Shown piece after piece: positions 1 through 4,809 of a stretch of DNA of 11,226 nucleotides. Below the pieces are notes generated by a model. That model was not told the origin of the DNA and ran no database searches. It saw nothing but the letters and a program-made list of their open reading frames with translations. Positions within the stretch are counted from its first letter, which is position 1, and each line of letters opens with the position of its first letter. A program made the translations under genes and the position numbers. Origin of the DNA: Lysobacterales bacterium (lineage in GTDB: Bacteria; Pseudomonadota; Gammaproteobacteria; Xanthomonadales; SZUA-36); contig JAPHSB010000018.1 in assembly GCA_026193295.1 (NCBI GenBank), positions 1 to 11,226 of the forward strand. Direction: 5' to 3'.

Positions 1-2
1 GG

Positions 3-470
3 GATGCGGCGGCGCCCGCGGACGTCAAACCGAAGCCGCCCGACTCTCCGGCGGCGCCGGCCAGCCTGCCCCCTGCCCTCTCGGCCGCCCATCTGTTCGA
101 CCTCGCCAGCCGGCAGGAATGGAACCTGAAATCACCGCCCGATACCCGCGATCTGGGCGCATTCCGGCCGCAACCGCTGCCCGACAACTCGCGGCGCGGC
201 ATGCCGCTGGAAGCCAATCGATTCGATGGGATGATCGCGCCCGATCAAGTCGAAGTCGTCGACCGCTGGCTGGCGGCCGACGGCAGCCACAACGTGGTGA
301 TCAACACCCCTTCCGGCGACACCTACTGTGGACGCGCCGAGGCGTGGTCTCCACTCAATCCGTTGTTCGAACCGATCATGATGTGGCGCCCCTGCGGGGG
401 CGGCGGCAAGCGCAGCTTCGAGATGCCGGAACGTTACCGAAAGGGGTCCATCGGCGCTGACCTGCGCTAG
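3..470 (+). CDS. 3' end of an Ala/Pro-rich protein of unknown function (5' end outside window)
   Basis: An open frame runs in from the left edge without a stop and ends at TAG 468-470, giving the last 155 residues of a longer protein. The first 30 or so residues are almost entirely Ala, Pro, Ser, Lys and Asp, which reads as a flexible, low-complexity linker. The remainder is an ordinary mixed domain holding two cysteines, in TYCGRAEAW (about residue 109) and WRPCGGGGK (about residue 131), which could form a disulfide if the protein is exported. A tail following a proline-rich tether is often periplasmic, but the N-terminus and any signal or membrane segment lie outside the window, so location is inference. 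I do not recognise the family. The methionine at 201 lies inside the continuing frame and is probably not the start. The frame and stop are secure; function is unknown. Confidence 0.7.
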   Translation, partial: DAAAPADVKPKPPDSPAAPASLPPALSAAHLFDLASRQEWNLKSPPDTRDLGAFRPQPLPDNSRRGMPLEANRFDGMIAPDQVEVVDRWLAADGSHNVVINTPSGDTYCGRAEAWSPLNPLFEPIMMWRPCGGGGKRSFEMPERYRKGSIGADLR

Positions 471-478
471 GTAACATC

Positions 479-487
479 TGCTAATAT
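479..487 (+). promoter_or_regulatory. Possible extended -10 promoter for the MAPEG-GFA gene pair
   Basis: TGCTAATAT fits the extended -10 pattern TGnTAnnnT and lies 29 bases before the MAPEG start codon, in the 46-base gap after the upstream gene. No good -35 box is seen at 16-18 bases, although an extended -10 can partly make up for that. A start near 494 would leave a leader of about 23 nt containing the weak GGGAG ribosome binding site at 507-511. Confidence 0.35.
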
Positions 488-516
488 GCGGGAATCGACC
501 GATCCCGGGAGCCCGC

Positions 517-942
517 ATGTTTTTCAAGCCGATTCTGATACCGCTGCTGGTCCAGGTACTGCTGACCTTCGGCGTTTGGGTGTACCTTTTCGCCTGGCGC
601 ATACCTGAAATACAGCGCAAGGGCATCGACCCGCAACGGCTGAAGGACCGGGCCGCCGCTCACGAGCTGCTGCCTGACTCGGCCAAAGCCTCGAACAACC
701 TGAAGAATCTCTTTGAATTGCCCGTTCTGTTCTATGCCGCGATTTTGCTGTCCCTGGTGCTGATGATCCAGGACATGCTGCTGGTGCAACTCGCCTGGGG
801 ATTCGTCGTGCTCAGGATTGTGCACAGCGTGATTCACTGCTCATACAACAACGTGAACCATCGCTTCGCCGCCTATGCCCTGAGCTGCCTGTTCCTGCTG
901 TTCATGTGGATCCGGCTTGCATCGTTCATTTTGCTGAATTGA
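517..942 (+). CDS. MAPEG family membrane protein
   Basis: This 141-residue integral membrane protein matches the MAPEG family (membrane-associated proteins in eicosanoid and glutathione metabolism) in size and layout. Four hydrophobic segments lie near residues 6-27, 68-84, 85-105 and 117-139. The diagnostic stretch is NNLKNLFELPVLFYA (residues 60-74), leading into helix 2, followed by a conserved RIVHSVIH...NN..HRF region (100-117) between helices 3 and 4. Eukaryotic members are glutathione transferases or leukotriene synthases; roles of bacterial members are mostly undefined, so no substrate is claimed. The ATG at 517 sits 5 bases after GGGAG and gives the expected N-terminal helix. The GFA-type gene follows with a 10-base gap, which suggests co-transcription and, since that family is also named for glutathione chemistry, perhaps a shared detoxification role (inference). 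Confidence 0.9.
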   Translation: MFFKPILIPLLVQVLLTFGVWVYLFAWRIPEIQRKGIDPQRLKDRAAAHELLPDSAKASNNLKNLFELPVLFYAAILLSLVLMIQDMLLVQLAWGFVVLRIVHSVIHCSYNNVNHRFAAYALSCLFLLFMWIRLASFILLN

Positions 943-952
943 GGTCATGGCC

Positions 953-1357
953 ATGACAAATGCGCACTCGGTTCATGGCGGCTGCCTTTGCGGAGCCGTT
1001 CGTTTCTCGATCGATCTGCCCAGCAAATGGTGCTCGCATTGCCACTGCAGCATGTGCCGCCGCGCCCACGGCGCGGGATTCGTTACGTGGGTTGGTTTCG
1101 AGAGCGACCACTTCCGCCTGTTGCAGGGCGACCACCACCTGCACTGGTTCGAATCATCACCCGGGGCCCGTCGCGGCTTCTGCAGCACCTGCGGCAGCAC
1201 CATGCTGTTCGAGTCGCAACGCTGGCCAGGCGAAACCCATGTCGCGCTGGCTTGCATAGACGATCCCATCGACCGGGCCCCGCAAGCTCACGTTTTTTAC
1301 GACTCGCACGTCGACTGGATACCGATTGACGACGCGCTGAAGGTTTTCGGCGGCTGA
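953..1357 (+). CDS. GFA (CENP-V/GFA) family zinc-binding protein
   Basis: The 134-residue product carries the full cysteine set of the GFA fold, named after the glutathione-dependent formaldehyde-activating enzyme: CLC at residues 11-13, CSHCHCSMC at 27-35 and CSTC at 77-80. These bind two zinc ions in known members. The HGGCLCGAVRF opening is typical. Most family members have no proven reaction, so formaldehyde-glutathione chemistry is possible but not shown. An in-frame ATG also lies at 947, but the GAGG at 941-944 is only 2 bases from it and 8 bases from the ATG at 953, so I prefer 953; the choice changes two residues. The GAGG overlaps the stop codon of the MAPEG gene, supporting translational coupling. 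The gene converges on ung with a 23-base gap. Confidence 0.92.
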   Translation: MTNAHSVHGGCLCGAVRFSIDLPSKWCSHCHCSMCRRAHGAGFVTWVGFESDHFRLLQGDHHLHWFESSPGARRGFCSTCGSTMLFESQRWPGETHVALACIDDPIDRAPQAHVFYDSHVDWIPIDDALKVFGG

Positions 1358-1380
1358 CCGCGGTCGACGGCGCTCCGCCT

Positions 1381-2061
1381 TCACGCCCAGCGGATAGGTT
1401 GTTCCCCCCGTTTCTCCAGCCAGGCGTTGGCTTTTGAAAAATGGCGGCAACCGAAGAATCCGCGGTGTGCAGAGAGGGGCGATGGATGCGGAGCGGTCAG
1501 CACGAGGTGCCTGCCGCGGTCGATCACCACCCCCTTTTTCATCGCGTAACTGCCCCACAGCATGAAAACCAGGCCAGCGCGGTGATCATTCAATTCCGTG
1601 ACCACGCGGTCCGTGAAGCGCTCCCAGCCTTTTCCCTGGTGTGCGCCGGCACGCCCGCGCTCAACGGTCAATACGGCGTTGAGCAAGAGCACGCCCTGCT
1701 CGGCCCAGGGCTGCAGGTTGCCGCTCGCGGGCGGGGGGCAGCCCAGGTCATCGGCGATTTCGCGGTAAATGTTGCGCAGCGAAGGCGGCTGTTCCACGCC
1801 CTCGCGGACCGAGAAGCATAGACCATGCGCCTGTCCCGGCCCGTGATAGGGATCCTGGCCAAGAATGACCACTTTGACCCGTTCGAACGGCGTCGAGTCC
1901 AACGCGTTGAAGATCAGGTCCCCGGGGGGATAGATGACGGCTCCGGCGCGCTTTCGTTCGAGCAGAAACCGTCGCAGTTCCGCCATATAGGGCTGATTGA
2001 ACTCGTCGGCAAGACGCACCTTCCACGACGGCTCGAGCCGGATTTCCCTTGATTTCTCCAT
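1381..2061 (-). CDS. ung: Uracil-DNA glycosylase (family 1)
   Basis: This enzyme removes uracil from DNA, arising by cytosine deamination or dUMP misincorporation, and starts base excision repair in the cytoplasm. The 226-residue product is close to E. coli Ung (229). The water-activating loop VVILGQDPYHGPGQAHG holds the catalytic Asp at residue 70. The leucine-loop motif HPSPLSAHRGFFGC begins at His192, and WAEQGVLLLN (119-128) is the usual core strand. All key residues are present and the C-terminal RGEQPIRW matches the family end. The ATG at 2061 gives an N-terminus that aligns in length with known Ung proteins, though no strong ribosome binding site precedes it. The gene is divergent from the NADP+ reductase (105-base gap) and converges on the GFA-type gene. 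Confidence 0.98.
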   Translation of the reverse strand: MEKSREIRLEPSWKVRLADEFNQPYMAELRRFLLERKRAGAVIYPPGDLIFNALDSTPFERVKVVILGQDPYHGPGQAHGLCFSVREGVEQPPSLRNIYREIADDLGCPPPASGNLQPWAEQGVLLLNAVLTVERGRAGAHQGKGWERFTDRVVTELNDHRAGLVFMLWGSYAMKKGVVIDRGRHLVLTAPHPSPLSAHRGFFGCRHFSKANAWLEKRGEQPIRWA

Positions 2062-2120
2062 GCGTTCGCTGCACCGCGCTTGAAAGTATCGAGATCATCC
2101 CAAGTTAGCAGAACATCTGT

Positions 2121-2160
2121 CCGGGCAAAACCCGGCAACCAGGGCTTTTGCCAGGAAGAG
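2121..2160 (+). promoter_or_regulatory. Leader of the reductase gene: two alternative hairpins at the ribosome binding site
   Basis: Two exclusive folds can be read. Fold A is a 5-bp all-GC hairpin, 2121-2125 with 2131-2135, loop CAAAA, which leaves the ribosome binding site free. Fold B pairs 2124-2130 (GGCAAAA) with 2146-2152 (TTTTGCC) and 2131-2133 with 2142-2144, with C2145 bulged. It extends past one G-A mismatch so that C2121 and C2122 pair with G2155 and G2154 inside the AGGAAG Shine-Dalgarno at 2153-2158. The start codon is 8 bases further on. Pairings are read directly; switching is inference, and I do not recognise a riboswitch class. Confidence 0.4.
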
Positions 2161-2166
2161 TAAATC

Positions 2167-3192
2167 ATGACAATCAAAACGGACGTAGTCATCATCGGCG
2201 CCGGCCCCAGCGGCCTGTTCCAGGTCTTCGAACTCGGGTTGCTCGACATCCACGCCCATGTGGTCGATTCACTGAAGCAGGTTGGAGGTCAGTGTTCCGA
2301 GCTTTACCCGGACAAGCCGATCTATGACATCCCGGCCCTGCCCGTGTGCGGCGCCCAGGAACTCGTGGACCGCCTGATGCAGCAAATTGCGCCATTCAAG
2401 CCGGAATTTCACCTCGGCCAGACCGTAACCGGGTTGGAGCAAACAGCCGACGGGCGTTTCCTGCTGGAAACTTCGGCGGGCACCCGCTTCGACACGGCGA
2501 CCGTGATTCTGGCCGCCGGCCTGGGGGCTTTCCAGCCGCGGCGGTTGCGTGCCCAGGGCGCCGAGCCATGGGAACACCGCAACATTCACTACCGTGTTCG
2601 TGATCCGGAAAGTCTGGCCGGCAAGCGACTGGTGATTCTCGGAGGTGGCGACTCCGCCCTGGACTGGACGCTGGCCCTGCATGGCAAGGCTCAACAGATC
2701 ACCCTGGTGCATCGCCGTGCCGAGTACCGCGCCCTGCCGGCATCGGTCAACAAGATGAAAACCCTTGCAGAGGGCGAGTTCCTGGAAGAATTTCACGGCC
2801 ATGTCCGGTCGGTGTTCGAACAGGACGGCGCCTTCGGCGGCCTGGAGATCGTCGACCCCGAGGGCGAGAACCACCACGTCGAAGCCGACGAAGTATTCGT
2901 GTTCTGGGGCCTGTCTCCCAACCTGGGCCCGATCGCGGAGTGGGGCTTCGACCTGGACAAGCGGCAAGTCCGCGTCGACACCGAAAAGTTCCAGACCAAC
3001 GTTCAAGGCGTCTTCGCCGTCGGTGACATCAACACCTACCCGGGCAAGAAGAAACTCATCCTCAGTGGCTTCCACGAAGCGGCGCTGGCGGCATTCGCGG
3101 TGCAGCAGCACATCCACCCGGAGCAGAAAGTCCGCCTGCAGTACACGACAACCAGCCCACTGATGCACCAACGGCTGGGTGTAAAGGACTGA
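2167..3192 (+). CDS. Thioredoxin-reductase-like ferredoxin/flavodoxin-NADP+ reductase
   Basis: The product is a 341-residue FAD protein that should move electrons between NADPH and ferredoxin or flavodoxin in the cytoplasm. The FAD-binding GAGPSG is at residues 11-16, a second Rossmann motif GGGDSA at 159-164, and HRR (182-184) is the usual contact for the NADPH 2'-phosphate. The FAD-closing motif VFAVGDINTYPGKKKLILSG spans 282-301. There is no CxxC redox pair (cysteines only at 43 and 61), which separates it from true thioredoxin reductase. The family contains Bacillus YumC. The start is fixed by AGGAAG at 2153-2158, 8 bases upstream. The gene is divergent from ung, and its leader can fold over the ribosome binding site. 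A hairpin with a T5 run at 3242-3311 follows the stop codon and can serve as its terminator. Confidence 0.93.
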   Translation: MTIKTDVVIIGAGPSGLFQVFELGLLDIHAHVVDSLKQVGGQCSELYPDKPIYDIPALPVCGAQELVDRLMQQIAPFKPEFHLGQTVTGLEQTADGRFLLETSAGTRFDTATVILAAGLGAFQPRRLRAQGAEPWEHRNIHYRVRDPESLAGKRLVILGGGDSALDWTLALHGKAQQITLVHRRAEYRALPASVNKMKTLAEGEFLEEFHGHVRSVFEQDGAFGGLEIVDPEGENHHVEADEVFVFWGLSPNLGPIAEWGFDLDKRQVRVDTEKFQTNVQGVFAVGDINTYPGKKKLILSGFHEAALAAFAVQQHIHPEQKVRLQYTTTSPLMHQRLGVKD

Positions 3193-3207
3193 GCACGATA
3201 TCGGCGC

Positions 3208-3235
3208 TTGCAGTCTTTCCAAACTGGCCTATGAT
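3208..3235 (+). promoter_or_regulatory. Predicted sigma70-type promoter of the candidate small RNA
   Basis: TTGCAG (3208-3213) and TATGAT (3230-3235) are separated by 16 bases. The -10 box matches the consensus in 5 of 6 positions; the -35 box in 3 of 6, including TTG. If the last T of the -10 box is position -7, transcription starts at G3242, which is exactly the first paired base of the long stem that follows. It lies just after the reductase gene, where no + strand coding gene follows, so it would not drive a protein. Confidence 0.45.
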
Positions 3236-3241
3236 ACAAGA

Positions 3242-3311
3242 GTGACCCACGCACAGTCCCCCCCAATATTCCTGTGAAAAAGGGCTTCGGCCCTCGTGGG
3301 TCACACTTTTT
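3242..3311 (+). ncRNA. Candidate structured small RNA (three-way junction, C7 loop), about 70 nt
   Basis: Stem P1 pairs 3242-3251 (GTGACCCACG) with 3295-3304 (CGTGGGTCAC), 10 perfect base pairs. It encloses two hairpins. P2 pairs CACAG (3252-3256) with CTGTG (3272-3276) around a 15-nt loop containing seven consecutive C. P3 pairs AGGGC (3281-3285) with GCCCT (3290-3294) around a UUCG tetraloop. P1 abuts P2 and P3 directly, and an AAAA linker (3277-3280) joins P2 to P3, giving a neat three-way junction. A T5 run (3307-3311) follows two bases after P1. The C-rich loop could pair with G-rich ribosome binding sites, a mode known for Xanthomonas sX13, but I do not claim homology. No open frame of note lies within it. 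The alternative is that it is only the terminator of the reductase gene. Confidence 0.45.
3277..3294 (-). terminator. Intrinsic terminator for the - strand DUF2189 transcript
   Basis: Read on the - strand, AGGGC-CGAA-GCCCT is a 5-bp GC-rich hairpin followed at once by TTTT (3280 down to 3277). It lies 62 bases past the stop codon of the DUF2189 gene. The same bases form the UUCG hairpin and A-linker of the + strand structure, so the segment can stop transcription from both sides. Confidence 0.5.
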
Positions 3312-3356
3312 AAAGCCCTGGACGTTTAGAGCGGCCCGCCCCGCGCCAAGCGGCAC

Positions 3357-4136
3357 TCAGCGTGGTATCGGCAGGGTTTCCCAGCCGGTGACGTCCAGCG
3401 CATCCCGGTATCCGTGCCAGGTGGCGTAACCGAGCCACGGAATGATCACGATGAATCCGGTCATCGCCGTGGCAAAGCCGATCAGCGTCAGTACCGCAAC
3501 GAGCACACCCCACAGCAGCATGGTCCAGCGGTTGCGCAGCACCGCGTTGATGCTGGACACGACAGCCGTGACGACGTCGACATCGCGATTGGCTATGAAG
3601 GGAAGGGAAAAGACGCTGGCGGCAAAAGTCATTGCCGCGAATATCGAGCCCACCGCGGACCCGATGGTCAAAAACAGGGTCAGATGTTCCAGTTTCACCG
3701 TGCCATCGGCCGGGAAGAAAATATGCACCATGGCGCCGGCGCGTGCCCACAGCAGAAGGATGACGAGCAACACGAGGGCGAACACCATGGCGTTGGACAG
3801 TGGCCGCCACGCGGCCCGCAGGGTTTGCGCCAGTTTCGGCTTGTTTCCCAGGCACAACTGACGGCTGACCGAGTACATGCCAAACGCCAGCAACGGGCCA
3901 ACGAACACGAAACCGGACAGCAGGCTGAGCAGCAACACCCAGCCACCGGCTTTCCAGGCCAGCCAGGTAATGCCCGCGGACAGGAACCAGCAGAACAGGC
4001 CCCACGCCACACTCAGTCCGGGCGCGTCACGGTAGTCCTTCCAGCCCGCTTTGAGCCATTCCAACGGCGCGCCAAGCGGAAGCTCGCGGCACGGCGCGAC
4101 AAAGGGTTTAGGATCGGATTCCATGTCCGTCATCAT
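3357..4136 (-). CDS. DUF2189 family polytopic membrane protein
   Basis: The 259-residue protein fits the DUF2189 group of predicted inner-membrane proteins of unknown function. A short charged N-terminus contains PLGAPLEWLKAGWKDYRDAPG (broken as residues 20-40), the usual amphipathic entry segment before the first helix. Hydrophobic segments follow near 41-62, 66-88, 114-134, 153-180 and 204-235. The end carries the typical WLGYATWHGYRD (234-245). No catalytic motif is visible. Three methionines compete for the start (4136, 4133, 4124); none has a well-spaced ribosome binding site, and GGGA lies 13 bases before the first. It begins 28 bases after the stop of the upstream unknown gene on the same strand, so the two are probably co-transcribed. 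Its transcript can end at the hairpin near 3277-3294. Family assignment is from pattern memory and fairly sure; the role is unknown. Confidence 0.85.
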   Translation of the reverse strand: MMTDMESDPKPFVAPCRELPLGAPLEWLKAGWKDYRDAPGLSVAWGLFCWFLSAGITWLAWKAGGWVLLLSLLSGFVFVGPLLAFGMYSVSRQLCLGNKPKLAQTLRAAWRPLSNAMVFALVLLVILLLWARAGAMVHIFFPADGTVKLEHLTLFLTIGSAVGSIFAAMTFAASVFSLPFIANRDVDVVTAVVSSINAVLRNRWTMLLWGVLVAVLTLIGFATAMTGFIVIIPWLGYATWHGYRDALDVTGWETLPIPR

Positions 4137-4164
4137 GCGTCAAATGGAATCCCTCTTTCAACCG

Positions 4165-4761
4165 CTAATTCTCGATGTCAAGTCGTTCCACGTAAAACAA
4201 CTCGCAAGCACCGTTGCCAGTGTCATCCCGACTGAGCGAGGTGCGCCAGCGAAAACCGGACTCGTGGTCTGCATCCACCAGGTAACCGCGGGCATGCACG
4301 ATTGCGCCGCGCCGGATGGCCCGCAGCCGTTTACGCACCAGGGCGTCCGCGGGAATGATGTGCATATTCCCACTCTGGCGGATGATTTCCCGGTCGGGTA
4401 ATGGTGCGGGGTACTCGTATCGGGTGTGGTACCAGCGCCCTCCCTGGCTGATCTCGATACGGTCGAGGACGGCCTGGTCGGACATCGCACCCCAACCCAG
4501 CGCCAGGTCCACCGGTGACAAATTTGCCCCCTCACTCCAACGATAGTTTTCCCGTGACAGTACCCGGGCGCGCAGCTCGAAACGGGCCCGGGGCTTCAGG
4601 CGATAGCCTTCGAACTGAAATGGCTGAGCGTCGCCAGGCGCCAGTTGCCGGGGCGGCTCTATGACCAGAACGCCCGGCGGGTGCAGGATCTCCCGCTGCG
4701 TCCAGTCACGCCAGCCGAAGAAAACGGCCAGCAAAACCAACAGGTAAAGCGCTCGCTTCAT
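4165..4761 (-). CDS. Conserved membrane-anchored or secreted protein of unknown function
   Basis: The 198-residue protein starts with MKRALYLLVLLAVFFGW, one hydrophobic helix after two basic residues, which is either an uncleaved anchor or a signal segment without an obvious cleavage site. The rest is soluble and should face the periplasm. Marked stretches are NYRWSEGANLSPVDLALGWG (about 81-100), RWYHTRYEYP (about 117-126) and SGNMHIIPA. The C-terminal part, with GAIVHARGYLVDAD and then TSLSRDDTGNGACELFYVE, has the alternating pattern of a small beta barrel such as an OB fold (inference). I have an impression of similar conserved hypothetical proteins in other proteobacteria but can name no family. 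The frame stays open upstream to 4884 inside yheS on the other strand; the ATG at 4761 is preferred because it gives the N-terminal helix and avoids that overlap. It is followed 28 bases later by the DUF2189 gene. Confidence 0.8.
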   Translation of the reverse strand: MKRALYLLVLLAVFFGWRDWTQREILHPPGVLVIEPPRQLAPGDAQPFQFEGYRLKPRARFELRARVLSRENYRWSEGANLSPVDLALGWGAMSDQAVLDRIEISQGGRWYHTRYEYPAPLPDREIIRQSGNMHIIPADALVRKRLRAIRRGAIVHARGYLVDADHESGFRWRTSLSRDDTGNGACELFYVERLDIEN

Positions 4762-4764
4762 CCC

Positions 4765-4793
4765 CGGGAGGATATAATACCCTCCCGTTTTTT
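4765..4793. promoter_or_regulatory. GC hairpin with TATAAT in its loop, between divergent genes
   Basis: CGGGAGG (4765-4771) and CCTCCCG (4781-4787) form a perfect 7-bp stem around a 9-base loop, ATATAATAC, and a T6 run (4788-4793) follows on the + strand. The loop holds an exact TATAAT (4773-4778) for yheS, with a start near 4785, and an overlapping TATTAT on the - strand (4779-4774) preceded at 18 bases by TTGTGG (4803-4798). No good + strand -35 box is seen. On the - strand the hairpin arm is next to the start codon at 4761, and its GGGAGG would be hidden by pairing. It may be a shared divergent promoter or a leader element; which is not settled by sequence. Confidence 0.4.
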
Positions 4794-4809
4794 GCCGCCA
4801 CAAAATGTC

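Larger units (their letters stand above)
3238..3311 (+). terminator. Terminator for the reductase gene (or for the small RNA)
   Basis: For transcripts reading through from the reductase gene, the 10-bp stem extends by AAG (3238-3240) pairing with CTT (3306-3308) past one A-A mismatch, and T3309-T3311 complete the run. The stem encloses two inner hairpins, which is more elaborate than a normal intrinsic terminator, so termination may be only one of its roles. Confidence 0.55.

Noticed and set aside
1369..1379. GGCG-CTC-CGCC hairpin between the GFA gene and ung
   Set aside because: The stem is only 4 bp with a 3-base loop and no T run; expected by chance in GC-rich DNA.
2080..2110. TTGAAA (2080-2085) as -35 box for the reductase gene
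   Set aside because: No acceptable -10 box lies 16-18 bases downstream, so I do not call a promoter there.
2269..3222. 317-residue open frame antisense to the reductase gene
   Set aside because: It is a shadow of the high-GC reductase gene; the composition is not protein-like and the + strand protein is unmistakable.
3310..4005. 231-residue open frame in another frame across the DUF2189 gene
   Set aside because: It is His/Arg-rich shadow coding with no helices or family resemblance, whereas the overlapping frame encodes a consistent membrane protein.
4645..4809. 55-residue N-terminal extension of the ABC-F protein
   Set aside because: It overlaps the oppositely oriented gene ending its 5' region at 4761, has no family counterpart in YheS, and the ATG at 4810 gives the expected N-terminus.
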